Assembly (NCBI GenBank): GCA_022072445.1 | Contig: JAJVHV010000003.1 | Span: forward strand, 135,204-199,203 | DNA length: 64,000 nt | From: Phycisphaerae bacterium | GTDB lineage: Bacteria > Planctomycetota > Phycisphaerae > UBA1845 > Fen-1342 | Direction of reading: 5' to 3' | Shown: positions 24,550-33,069 of the stretch, piece by piece | How positions within the stretch are numbered: position 1 is the first letter of the stretch | Layout: each line of letters opens with the position of its first letter | Position numbers and translations under genes: made by a program | The notes under the pieces: generated by a model | Seen by the model: only the letters and a program-made list of their open reading frames with translations | The model's database searches: none | Told to the model about the DNA's origin: nothing

Positions 24550-25665
24550 ATGACATCCCTCATCATTCTCGCGCTCCTGGCGTCGGGACCCTCGCGCGCC
24601 GATAAGACCGAAATTCAGGCCCGCGACTGGTTCAACAACCCCGTTTTCCGCATCCACGACGATCGGCGTGTGTTGCTCTTCTTCTTTGAGTGCGCCGACC
24701 CGAAGGCGGGCCGGACGGCTGCCCGTCTGAACAAGCTGGTTCGTCGCGGCGATCTGGTCGTAATCGGCCTCACCGCTGACGACGCCGACGATGCCAAACG
24801 CTTCATCGCCCGGCACAAGGTGAAATTCACCGTCGGAGCGCGCAGCCGCAGCGCCAAACAGTTCGGTTGCGAGCGCCTGCCGACGCTGCGCCTTCTGACG
24901 CGCGGCGACGACGAGCCGATCCGTGAGATCGACGACGCCCGAATTGCCGTCCTCTACGAATCCGACACGATCTACGGCCCGTACGGAAACGAGGACATCA
25001 GTGGCCTGACGACGGCCGACGAGCTGCGCGACTTCGTCCAGAGCGCCGCGGAGGGCAACAACCGCGCCGCCGCAACCTGGAAGCTGCGCCGTGTCAGCGC
25101 GCCGGCCGAATTCCAGTCCTTCGCGGCCGAGCGGCTGGCGGAGGAGACCGACCCGTGGGTGCGCGGCGTCCTGCGCTATCTGTTGAGCAATCCCAGCGCG
25201 ACCGAACCGGATCAGCCGCGCTCACCGTCCGCAACGTACGCAGTCGACTACGGCGGCAACCCGGATGATCCCAAGTGGAGCGCGGTTCGCAGCTTGCGCA
25301 TCGGAGAAGCCAGCGACAGCGCGCAGCTTCGCGACTTGTATGCGAAACACTCCAGCGATACGCCCACCGATGTTCTGGTCCGCCGGCAGGTGGTCGAGCG
25401 GATGGGTAGCATCGCCGATCGCGCTTTGGCGCGTGAGCAACTGCTGTACGCGGTGCGCTCCGACGCCGATCCTTCCATACGCATGATCGCCGCAATGAGA
25501 CTCGGCGAGTTGTGCCAGCCCGGCGACGTGGAGACAGCCGATCTGCTCGACGAGATCGGCGGCGCGGAGCGCGAGCCCCTGCGCGTCCGGCCGATGGTCG
25601 AGTACGTCGCGGAGTACCTGAGAACCGGCATCGAAGACACGCGCCACATGACCGCGCGTCCCTGA
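24550..25665 (+). CDS. Exported thioredoxin-fold protein with C-terminal HEAT-like repeats
   Basis: This 371-residue protein has a signal peptide (MTSLIILALLASGPSRA). Residues about 20-160 have a thioredoxin/AhpC-like order: LLFFFECADPKAG, LVVIGLTADD, KRFIARHKVKFTVG, and a cis-Pro site CERLPTLRLL. Only one cysteine is at the usual active site (CADP rather than CxxC), so it is not a normal disulfide oxidoreductase. Residues 170-370 contain helical repeats of HEAT type (ATWKLRRVSAP..., VVERMGSIADRALAREQLLYAV, AAMRLGELC). It is next to the 12-cysteine peptide gene. A chaperone or redox partner role is an inference. Confidence 0.65.
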   Translation: MTSLIILALLASGPSRADKTEIQARDWFNNPVFRIHDDRRVLLFFFECADPKAGRTAARLNKLVRRGDLVVIGLTADDADDAKRFIARHKVKFTVGARSRSAKQFGCERLPTLRLLTRGDDEPIREIDDARIAVLYESDTIYGPYGNEDISGLTTADELRDFVQSAAEGNNRAAATWKLRRVSAPAEFQSFAAERLAEETDPWVRGVLRYLLSNPSATEPDQPRSPSATYAVDYGGNPDDPKWSAVRSLRIGEASDSAQLRDLYAKHSSDTPTDVLVRRQVVERMGSIADRALAREQLLYAVRSDADPSIRMIAAMRLGELCQPGDVETADLLDEIGGAEREPLRVRPMVEYVAEYLRTGIEDTRHMTARP

Positions 25666-25686
25666 AGTTCTCGCGCCGCAGCGCCC

Positions 25687-27120
25687 CTATTCCCCGCCCT
25701 CGTCACCCTCGGCCGGCGGCGGAACCGCCTCTTCAACCACCGGCGGCTGCGGCTCCGGCGGTTGCGGCTGATTCGTCTGACCCGTCGCCGCGTCGCGCTT
25801 CGGGCGCACCGGCAGGCGGGTCGTGTGGCCCGTCTTGGACGCGTCGGTTTTCTCGCCCTTCGCGCCACGGACAGTGGTCTTCGGGCCGGCGGCCTCCGCC
25901 GCACGACGCTGAGCGCGCGTCGGCAGCTTCTCCAGCCGCGGCTTGAGCTGCTTCTCGAAAATCTCGTCAACCGCCTCGACCAGCTTGCCGCGCTGCTGCG
26001 TCAGCTCCGTCAGCTTCTGGCCCTTCTCCTTCTCATCCTTGGCCGCCGTCACCTTGGCGATCTCGGCGTCGAGCGACTCGAGCTTCGACTTGTCGCGCGC
26101 CAGCCGCCGCGTGGCCTGGTCCTTGCAGTCCTTCAGGATGTCGTTGGCCTTCTGCGTCTGGCCCGCGTCAAGCTGATACTTCGCGATGAAATCCTTGACG
26201 TACTGATCCCACTTCGACTCCCACCCCGGACCCGACGTGCTCGACGCCTGATGCTGCATCCGCCGCGACGAACCCGGCGGCGACGACACCGCCCGGCCGC
26301 CCCGATTGCCATGCGCCACCACCGCCGCCGGCGGAGCCTCGACCGCCGGCGTCTCCATCGGCGGCTCGACCACCACGACGTGCTCCTGCGGCTCGGGGTT
26401 ACCCGGCTCAGAGCCCGGATGCGTGCGAAGATTCGGATTGCGATCCGGACGCAACGGCCGCGCCGCCGGCGGAGCTCCCGCCGACGACTCCGAGACCACC
26501 GCGGCGTCATCCGGCGGCGCCGCTTCCACAGGCGGCTCGGCCTGACTGACGACCTGCGTCTTGGGACGCTGCACGACGCGGTCGTTACTGCGCTGCCGGC
26601 GCGGCTTGCGGAACTCGTCGACCGTCATCTCGCCGGTCACGATCCGCTGAAGCTGGTCTTCGGTCGTCGAGAAACTCTCTTCCATCTGCCTGACGTCGCC
26701 GTCGTGGATCGCCTTCTGCCGCTCGTCGAGGATTTCACGCCATTCGGAGTTGCCGGCGACGATGAACTGCTTGGCCGCCTGATACACGGGCAGCGAACGC
26801 TTGCCCCAGTCCACCAACTCGTCCTGCTCCATCTCGGCGCCCGTCCGCACCTCGAACATGCGGTCGAGCAGGTCGCGCACTTCCTGTCCGTTCGCCCCCA
26901 TGAAGTCGTTCGCCTTCGCGTGCAGCAGCTCCTTCGTGAACGCCGCCTGCTCATCCGTCAGGTCATACTTGCGCACCAGAAAGTTCGCGTACGTGTCGAC
27001 CATCAGGTCGACGTTCATCAGCGAACTCCACCGCGTCTTGGGCTTGTCCTGACCCAGCGCGGCGTCGGCCACGAACAGCACGGCTATCGCGAAAAGCGTC
27101 GCGGTTATGCGACCTTGCAT
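25687..27120 (-). CDS. Exported coiled-coil protein, function unknown
   Basis: This 477-residue protein has a signal peptide ending ALGQ, a helical N-terminal domain (MNVDLMVDTYANFLVRKYDL, FTKELLHAKANDFM), a Pro/Ala-rich linker at about 190-290, and a second helical domain predicted to form a coiled coil (KWDQYVKDFIAKYQLDAGQ, then LARDKSKLESLDAEIAKV). The tail is Pro-rich and ends in Gly/Glu. The two helical parts look alike, with a repeated 'Y-L-(D/T)-x-x-Q-x-x-K/F' start, resembling Spy/CpxP-type or LTXXQ-like periplasmic proteins. I do not recognise a named family. It is convergent with the preceding gene. Confidence 0.7.
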   Translation of the reverse strand: MQGRITATLFAIAVLFVADAALGQDKPKTRWSSLMNVDLMVDTYANFLVRKYDLTDEQAAFTKELLHAKANDFMGANGQEVRDLLDRMFEVRTGAEMEQDELVDWGKRSLPVYQAAKQFIVAGNSEWREILDERQKAIHDGDVRQMEESFSTTEDQLQRIVTGEMTVDEFRKPRRQRSNDRVVQRPKTQVVSQAEPPVEAAPPDDAAVVSESSAGAPPAARPLRPDRNPNLRTHPGSEPGNPEPQEHVVVVEPPMETPAVEAPPAAVVAHGNRGGRAVSSPPGSSRRMQHQASSTSGPGWESKWDQYVKDFIAKYQLDAGQTQKANDILKDCKDQATRRLARDKSKLESLDAEIAKVTAAKDEKEKGQKLTELTQQRGKLVEAVDEIFEKQLKPRLEKLPTRAQRRAAEAAGPKTTVRGAKGEKTDASKTGHTTRLPVRPKRDAATGQTNQPQPPEPQPPVVEEAVPPPAEGDEGGE

Positions 27121-27272
27121 GACGAGATTCTCCCTTGTGTTGGTCGATCCTATCAGCAGTCGGCTGACGGGCAGGACGACCACACGTATTATAGCGATTG
27201 CCGCACCGCCGGTTGCACGGCCCGCTTCCGCCGGCGCGACCAACGTCAGATAAAAACCAGCGTGAGAACTCA

Positions 27273-27950
27273 ATGGGACTGATTTCACCCGCGGTCGTTT
27301 CACCGCCCGCGACACCCGTTCCAAAAGCGTGCCTCCTCGATCTGGACGGAACGCTGCTCGACACCCTCCACGACATCGCGCACGCCGTCAACAGCGGACT
27401 CGAACTTCTCGGACTATCGCCGCTCCCCGCCGACGATTATCGCTACAAGGTCGGCGAAGGCGTGCCCGCCCTCTGCCAGCGAACCATCGGCGATTCGCAC
27501 CCGCACCTGGTGGGCCGCCTGGCCGAACTGGCCCGCGCGATCTACCGCGCCGAGCTCATCCGCCACACGCGGCCCTATCCCGGAGTCGAGGCACTCGTCC
27601 GACGGCTGCGCGGCGCGGGCGTGCGGCTGGGCGTGCTGTCCAACAAACCGCACGACATGACCTGCCGCATCATCGACGCGTTCTGGCCCGACGGCGCATT
27701 CGCCTTCGTCCAGGGCTACGTCGACCACGCCACCCGCAAGCCCAACCCGTTCTTCATCGATCGCTTCTGCCGGACGCTGGACGTCGACGCCGCCGAGATC
27801 TGGGTGATCGGCGACACACCGACCGACGTCGAGGCCGCCCGCCGCGCGGGTGCGCCCTGTATCGCCGTCACGTGGGGGTTCCGCTCGCGCGCCGACCTCT
27901 TGGCCTCGTCGCCATGGCGGATCGTCGATCGACCCGAGGATATTCTGTAG
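27273..27950 (+). CDS. gph: HAD-family phosphatase, phosphoglycolate phosphatase type
   Basis: This 225-residue protein has the HAD motifs: LLDLDGTLLDT (nucleophile Asp), VLSNKPHDM (motif II), then HATRKPNP (motif III Lys) and WVIGDTPTDVEAARRAGAP (motif IV). The cap region after motif I is helical, as in Gph. It would remove phosphate from 2-phosphoglycolate made during DNA repair or by oxygenases; other small sugar phosphates are possible. The start at 27273 follows a short leader with no strong ribosome site. It is divergent from the coiled-coil protein gene. Confidence 0.85.
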   Translation: MGLISPAVVSPPATPVPKACLLDLDGTLLDTLHDIAHAVNSGLELLGLSPLPADDYRYKVGEGVPALCQRTIGDSHPHLVGRLAELARAIYRAELIRHTRPYPGVEALVRRLRGAGVRLGVLSNKPHDMTCRIIDAFWPDGAFAFVQGYVDHATRKPNPFFIDRFCRTLDVDAAEIWVIGDTPTDVEAARRAGAPCIAVTWGFRSRADLLASSPWRIVDRPEDIL

Positions 27951-28164
27951 GCTCTGAAGAGCTTTGGAGAGCAGCCGCCCGCGGCTGCACTCCCGGATGG
28001 GCAGATCCGGTGACATGCTCTCGCCGCCAGGCCTGAGAGCATGCTTCGCACTTGTGCGCATGCTTCGCACTCGCGCGCACCGTTCGTCACTCGCGTTTCA
28101 AGATTCGCTCCTCTTGACGCCACCCACCGCCGGGATGACCATCCCGCCCGCACAGGAGCACCTC

Positions 28165-28626
28165 ATGAAATCCCTCACCCCGCTCGCGCTGGCCCTCTTC
28201 CTCGTCGGCTGCACCGCCGCCCGCGACGACTCCGTCGCCCACCAGGTCCAACGCGTCCTCCAGCGCCAGGCCGACGCCTGGAACCGAGGCGACGTCGACG
28301 CCTTCATGTGCGACTACGTCCGCGGCGACGACCTCACCTTCAGCAGCGGCGGCGAGACCCACCGCGGCTGGGACCAGACGCTGAAGCGCTATCGCGCCCG
28401 CTATCCCGACCGCGCCAGCATGGGAACCCTGCGTTTCGACCAGCTCGAAACGACCCCGCTCGGCGATGCCCACGCCCTCACGCTCGGCCGCTGGCACCTG
28501 ACACGCGCCGTGGGTAACGTCAGCGGAAACTTCTCGCTTATCTGGCGACGCCAGAACGGCGCCTGGCGCATCCTTCACGACCACACCTCGCAGAGCCCCG
28601 CACCCCCAACCCAGCCCGCGCCCTGA
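28165..28626 (+). CDS. NTF2/SnoaL-like lipoprotein
   Basis: This 153-residue protein starts MKSLTPLALALFLVGC with a lipobox Cys and an AGGAG ribosome site. The body is a DUF4440/SnoaL-like cone fold: VLQRQADAWNRGDVDAFM, FSSGGETHRGWDQTLKRY, HALTLGRWHL, FSLIWRRQNGAWRILHDHTS. Such domains bind small ligands or are inactive enzymes. The 213-base gap before it contains a short direct repeat (GCATGCTTCGCACT twice near 28035) and no gene. Confidence 0.8.
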   Translation: MKSLTPLALALFLVGCTAARDDSVAHQVQRVLQRQADAWNRGDVDAFMCDYVRGDDLTFSSGGETHRGWDQTLKRYRARYPDRASMGTLRFDQLETTPLGDAHALTLGRWHLTRAVGNVSGNFSLIWRRQNGAWRILHDHTSQSPAPPTQPAP

Positions 28627-28759
28627 GCCGATCTATCGAAGAAGCTGGCGGCCGGACGAGCGTCCGGCCGCCGGCCGTTGTCCGACCCACCGCGCTGCGA
28701 TCCGGTTGACGCGCGTGGATCGGCATCCCCGTGCCGCTTACGGGCGTCGCCACGGGCCA

Positions 28760-29266
28760 CTACCCTTCAACACCCGCCAGCAGCAGTGCAATGAACGGGT
28801 CGATGTCGAAGCCGTCGACCTTTCCGTCGCCGTTGATGTCCGCGCGGCGCCGGTCGCACGACCCGTACACCAGCATGTAGTGCTCCGGCTCCGTCAGCGC
28901 CATCAGAAACGGCTCCAGGTCGAAGCTGTTCACCCGGCCGTCGCAGTTCAGATCGCCTCGCCGTCCGAATTTCCACCCGACCGCTCCGCCCGACTCGGCC
29001 TCGTTGGCCCCGCCGACCCCCGCCACGTCATCGTGCCGCGGACTCCGCAGCCGGATCCGCTGCATCGACTGCGCCCCGACAAACTCCCCGTCCGCCGTCG
29101 GCGGAACCAGCCGGATCACCGTGATGTCGTCGACGCCGAAGAGGTAAATCGCCTCCGCCGTTTCCAGCGCCTTGCGTGCCTGCACCTCACCACCGCTGCA
29201 CACCGCCAGGCTCGCGGCGTAGCACAGACCGAAGACCGTCGCGGTTGCCAGCATCTTGCGCGTCAT
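28760..29266 (-). CDS. Small secreted dockerin-like EF-hand protein
   Basis: This 168-residue protein has a signal peptide (MTRKMLATATVFGLCYAASLA) and an AAGGAA ribosome site. A short region of unknown function follows (IYLFGVDDITVIRLVPP). The C-terminal half is a pair of calcium loops: DLNCDGRVNSFDLEPF and DINGDGKVDGFDIDPF, close to the tails of the hydrolase at 4569 and the CBM protein at 9947. No catalytic domain is present, so it may be an adaptor or structural piece that uses the same docking system. Confidence 0.8.
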   Translation of the reverse strand: MTRKMLATATVFGLCYAASLAVCSGGEVQARKALETAEAIYLFGVDDITVIRLVPPTADGEFVGAQSMQRIRLRSPRHDDVAGVGGANEAESGGAVGWKFGRRGDLNCDGRVNSFDLEPFLMALTEPEHYMLVYGSCDRRRADINGDGKVDGFDIDPFIALLLAGVEG

Positions 29267-29447
29267 GATCCATTTCCTTGTGCGGTGGCCGGTCTGAGCC
29301 GGCCGGGGCGATCGCGTGTATCCGTCGGCGGCGACGCGCGACCGCTTGTCGTCTGCCGCCGGGGATGATTTCGTGCCTCGCGTCCGAAAATGACACACGC
29401 GGCACGGCGCGCCATCCGAGAGCGTGCTTTCGAGGGTGTCCGCCAGA

Positions 29448-29600
29448 GCCGCGCCCGTCAGGAAGCGGCGGCCCGCGCGATCGCCCCTTCGCGCAGGGCG
29501 CCCCCCAGCCGAGCCCCGAGCGTCAGCGAGGGTTCGACCTGAGCGTGCCTCCGAACTCGGCGATCGTGCCCCATCCGAGCCCCGAGCGTCAGCGCGGGGC
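29448..29600. repeat. Dispersed repeat cluster, GAGCCCCGAGCGTCAGCG core
   Basis: The 393-base gap 29267-29659 has no gene. It holds three related copies, near 29448 (diverged), 29511 and 29577, of a unit with the core GAGCCCCGAGCGTCAGCG. The middle copy continues with AGGGTTCGACC. The same unit in the opposite orientation makes up the block at 4157-4555. Confidence 0.7.
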
Positions 29601-29659
29601 CCTGTCCGCCCGTGGTCGCGGGAACGGATTACCTTGATATTATAGAAATCGGTGTTATG

Positions 29660-31948
29660 CTACACCCCCGCCGCCGCCAGCTTCGGCCCGGCGGGCGGGT
29701 GAAACTCCTTGGTCGACGGCCCGGCCCGCTCCAACGCCTCCAGCACGATCGACCGCGTCAGAACCTCCGGCAGCACGATCACCTCGTCCGGCTTGCCCGC
29801 CGGAACGATGATGTTCAGCGGCACCCCGTTCCGCCCGTGCTTTTGCAGCTCGGCCTGAATCGCCGCACTCGGCTTCGTGAAATCCGCCTTCAGCGGATAC
29901 ACGTTCGCTTCGATCAGCCGCTGCCGCACGGCGTTGGTCTCCAGGATCCACCGCTTATTGGTCTGACAGGTCAGGCACCAGTTTGCCGTGAAATCCACAT
30001 AGACCGTATAACCTTCACCCGCCAGCTTTTCCGCCAGCCCCGGCTCCCACTTCTGCCACGGAATCTTCTGCCACGCGCCGAAGACCTGCTGCCCGCCGAA
30101 CCAGCCGATCACCAGAATCGCGGCACTATAGAGATAGAAAGCCACCGTCCGCCGCCGCGGCGAGTTCAGATCGAGCTTGCCGATCAGCCAGCAGGCCATC
30201 CCCACCGCGCACAGGAACACCAGCCCGGCCATGAACCCGGCCTCGTCGAGCAGCGCATGCAGAATCGAGAGCAGCCAGACCAGCGTGCCCAGCAGCACGA
30301 AGCCCATCAGCTCCTTGAACGTCACCATCCACGCCCCCGGCTTCGGCAGGTAGCGCAGCCAGGCCGGGAACGCCGTCAGCAGCACGTACGGCGCCGCCAG
30401 CCCGACGCCGACCATCATGATCCCGGCACCCATCGCCAGCGCCGGCAACTGCGTCAGGATGCCCAGCGCCGCCCCCAGAAACGGCGCCGTGCACGGCGTC
30501 GCCAACGCGGTGGCCAGCACGCCGTTCATGAACGAGCCGGCGTAGCCCTCGCGTGCGGTGGCTTCTCCCATGGCCGACATCGCGGCGCCGGGGAGCTGGA
30601 TTTCGAAGACGCCGAACAGACTCAGCGCGAACGCCAGCATCACCGCGCACAGGACGACGACGTACGTGGGGCTCTGCATGATGCCGCCCCACGGAGCGCG
30701 AAACGCAACCATGATGATCGCCAGCACGGCAAAGCTGGCGAGGATTCCGCCGGCGTACGTCAGGCCGAACATCAGCAGCCGCGCGCGGCTTTCGCCGGCG
30801 ATCTGCAGAAAGCTGAAGACTTTCAGCGAGATGACCGGCAGCACGCACGGCATGATGTTGAGGATCACGCCACCCAGAAACGCCCAGAAAAACACGAGCG
30901 CCAGCCCCGGTGCGACACCGTTGGCCGGCCCGCCGCCCGCCGCCGCTCCGCCGGCGTCGAGCTGCGCGCTGAAAACCGGCGCGTCGGACTTCGCCACGCT
31001 CGCGTCCGCCGCCGCGACCTGTATCGCCACCTGCCACTCGGCCATCTGCGGCAGAAAGCACTGGCCGCTCTCGTCGCAGGCCTGATATTGAAACAGCCCG
31101 CGCAGCCGGCCCGGGCCGGCCGGAATCTGCGAGTCGGCCAGCTTCAGCGGCACGCGCACGTAGAGCGTGCCGTCGTGCTGCCGGACGCGGCCGACCTCCT
31201 TGATGTCCACGGTTTTCGGAGCACTCCAGAGCTCGCGATCTCGCTGCATCTCGAAGCCGTCGGGCACCGCGACAAACAGCCGCGCGCCGATCAGGCCGGC
31301 GACGCCCGGAACGCGATCTTGAACATGCAGGCCCTTTTCGATCTCGATCGTCAGGCCGAGCTCAAACGTGTCGCCGGCGCGGATCGGCGACTGGCTTACC
31401 GCCGCCACACCCTTCAGGCTCGGCGCGGCCGAGAGCGGCGCCGGCATCGCCGCGCGGGCGTCGGCGAACAGCTTTTCATTCGCCGCCACCCCCATTTGCC
31501 CCTGCACCGGCAGCTTGAGCGACGCGCCGGCGTTGACGATCACGCACGAAATCTTGCACGCCAAAGCCGACACTTCGACCTTGATGTCCAGCGGCGTGCC
31601 CGGCGCGACCGACGCGGCGACGCGCAGCGGCGCCAGGAACACGAGCTTGCCGTGGTACCCCAGATAATCCATGTCCGCGGCGCGGTCGAGTTGTGGCGTC
31701 GGAAAGCGGACGTCGCCGATCTCGACGCCCACGGGCGCCTCGAACTTGAAGCTGGTGGCGAAGCCGGTGTCGAGCAGGATGTAGTGGTAGATGTGCCACT
31801 TTTCGCCGACTGTCACTTCGATCGCCAGCTCGGTTTCGCCACCCGGGCTGACGGCCTGGTGTGCGGCGTGCAGGCGGGCGGTGAAAGTCGGCGGCGGCTC
31901 GGTTTGCAGGGCACAGGCCAGGCACGCGAGGGTGGAAAGAAGCGTCAT
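29660..31948 (-). CDS. dsbD: Thiol:disulfide interchange protein DsbD-like
   Basis: This 762-residue inner-membrane protein has three parts. Residues 1-340 are exported beta domains with paired cysteines (SALACKISC and ACDESGQC). Residues about 360-620 form the eight-helix DsbD core with NIMPCVLPVISLK and ATPCTAPFLG, the two membrane cysteine sites. The C-terminal thioredoxin domain has C658-L-T-C661 in ANWCLTC and a cis-Pro in GVPL. It moves electrons from cytoplasmic thioredoxin to periplasmic disulfide enzymes or cytochrome c maturation. It could be needed for the disulfide-rich secreted proteins of this window, although that link is only inference. Confidence 0.92.
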   Translation of the reverse strand: MTLLSTLACLACALQTEPPPTFTARLHAAHQAVSPGGETELAIEVTVGEKWHIYHYILLDTGFATSFKFEAPVGVEIGDVRFPTPQLDRAADMDYLGYHGKLVFLAPLRVAASVAPGTPLDIKVEVSALACKISCVIVNAGASLKLPVQGQMGVAANEKLFADARAAMPAPLSAAPSLKGVAAVSQSPIRAGDTFELGLTIEIEKGLHVQDRVPGVAGLIGARLFVAVPDGFEMQRDRELWSAPKTVDIKEVGRVRQHDGTLYVRVPLKLADSQIPAGPGRLRGLFQYQACDESGQCFLPQMAEWQVAIQVAAADASVAKSDAPVFSAQLDAGGAAAGGGPANGVAPGLALVFFWAFLGGVILNIMPCVLPVISLKVFSFLQIAGESRARLLMFGLTYAGGILASFAVLAIIMVAFRAPWGGIMQSPTYVVVLCAVMLAFALSLFGVFEIQLPGAAMSAMGEATAREGYAGSFMNGVLATALATPCTAPFLGAALGILTQLPALAMGAGIMMVGVGLAAPYVLLTAFPAWLRYLPKPGAWMVTFKELMGFVLLGTLVWLLSILHALLDEAGFMAGLVFLCAVGMACWLIGKLDLNSPRRRTVAFYLYSAAILVIGWFGGQQVFGAWQKIPWQKWEPGLAEKLAGEGYTVYVDFTANWCLTCQTNKRWILETNAVRQRLIEANVYPLKADFTKPSAAIQAELQKHGRNGVPLNIIVPAGKPDEVIVLPEVLTRSIVLEALERAGPSTKEFHPPAGPKLAAAGV

Positions 31949-32088
31949 GCACGCAGTCTCCGCTGGTACGGGTCGTTCAGCAGATATGGTAGATCAGGTC
32001 CGGCACGCGGGCGAATCCAAGTAGCGGCGCCGTCGCGTCGGGCCTGCTTGCCCCCTTGACAAGCCCGACTTCATAGGAGGGCCGACGC

Positions 32089-32140
32089 TCCGGCCGTGGC
32101 CACGGCGGGCCGACGCTACGGCGGAACAGCGCTACGGCGG
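32089..32140. repeat. Short direct repeat GGGCCGACGCTMCGGC
   Basis: Two near-identical 16-base copies (32089 and 32108) and a third partial copy (GCGCTACGGCGG) lie upstream of the PhyH-type gene in a 233-base gap that otherwise shows nothing. Confidence 0.5.
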
Positions 32141-32181
32141 TTGGCGGCGATATGATGCCCCTACGAGCAGGAGGCACGCCA

Positions 32182-32925
32182 ATGGTGAACGAGCGGAACG
32201 TCGCGCAGTATCGTGAAGAGGGGTACACGCTGGTTGATGAAGTCGTCCCTTCGGCGGAGATGGATGCGATCCAGGCGCCGATCGACGCGTTTGTCGACGA
32301 ATGGTCCAAGGTGATGCGGCCGGAGCATCTGGACAAGCCGCACGTGTGGAACCGGAAGTTTCTCGACATTGCTTCCCACCCGCGGCTGCTGGACGCGGTC
32401 GCGCAGTTCATCGGACCGAACATCGTGGTCTTCAGCACGCACGTGATTTGCAAAGCCAAGGGCGACGGGCTGGCCGTGCCGTGGCACCAGGACGGCAACT
32501 ACTGGCCGCTCGAGCCGATGAACGTCATCACGCTGTGGCTGGCGATCGACGACTCGACCGTCGAAAACGGCTGCATGCGCGTCATTCCGCGGACGCAGAA
32601 CGTCGGACCGATCGAGCACGTCGCGGCCGAGAATCCCGAGACCAAGGTGCTGCACGAGCAGCTCCCGGCGCGGCACGTCGATGAATCCAAGGCGGTGAAT
32701 TGCATTCTCAAGCGCGGCGGCTGCTCGTTTCACGCGCCCTATCTGATACACGGCTCGACGCGGAACACGTCGCCCAAGCGGCGCTGCGGACTGACCATCC
32801 GCTATATGCCGCCGGAGACGAAGATGCTGCGGACCGGGAAGCTGGCCAAGTGGTTCGCGCAGCATCCGCTTTATCTGGTGCGCGGCGTGGATCGGAACAA
32901 GACGAATGTGTATGCGAACGTGTAG
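32182..32925 (+). CDS. Phytanoyl-CoA dioxygenase-family protein
   Basis: This 247-residue protein is an Fe(II)/2-oxoglutarate oxygenase of the PhyH family. The metal ligands are the HxD of VPWHQDGNYW and a late His in PYLIHGSTRNTS; the 2-oxoglutarate Arg is in RRCGLTIRY. The N-terminal FREEGY-like YREEGYTLVDEVVP is typical. The start at 32182 was chosen because it is preceded by an AGGAGG site. The substrate is not predictable. The UroD-family gene follows in the same direction after a short repeat. Confidence 0.88.
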   Translation: MVNERNVAQYREEGYTLVDEVVPSAEMDAIQAPIDAFVDEWSKVMRPEHLDKPHVWNRKFLDIASHPRLLDAVAQFIGPNIVVFSTHVICKAKGDGLAVPWHQDGNYWPLEPMNVITLWLAIDDSTVENGCMRVIPRTQNVGPIEHVAAENPETKVLHEQLPARHVDESKAVNCILKRGGCSFHAPYLIHGSTRNTSPKRRCGLTIRYMPPETKMLRTGKLAKWFAQHPLYLVRGVDRNKTNVYANV

Positions 32926-32940
32926 AGGCCGCGGGTTCTT

Positions 32941-32998
32941 GGTTCCGCGGATGAAGGCAGATTTGGAACCGCGGATGAACGCCGATGAACGCTGATGG
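32941..32998. repeat. CCGCGGATGAA-type repeat
   Basis: GGTTCCGCGGATGAAGGC and GGAACCGCGGATGAACGC are followed by GATGAACGC-type units (three in a row). Similar sequence is often seen between genes in this kind of genome; it has no coding potential. Confidence 0.5.
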
Positions 32999-33069
32999 GA
33001 TTTTGAGAAACTGACATTATCGGCGTTTATCTGCGTGTGTCGGCGGTTTCGAGAGTGGCGGCGGGTCTG

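Noticed and set aside
29634-29661. Promoter-like TTGATA-N16-TATGCT on the plus strand
   Set aside because: It points into the 3' end of dsbD with no gene to drive; it is probably an AT-rich chance match near a repeat cluster.
29612-32059. Plus-strand open frame of 815 residues
   Set aside because: Shadow of dsbD; His/Arg-rich, no signal or fold motif, while the minus strand gives a full DsbD.
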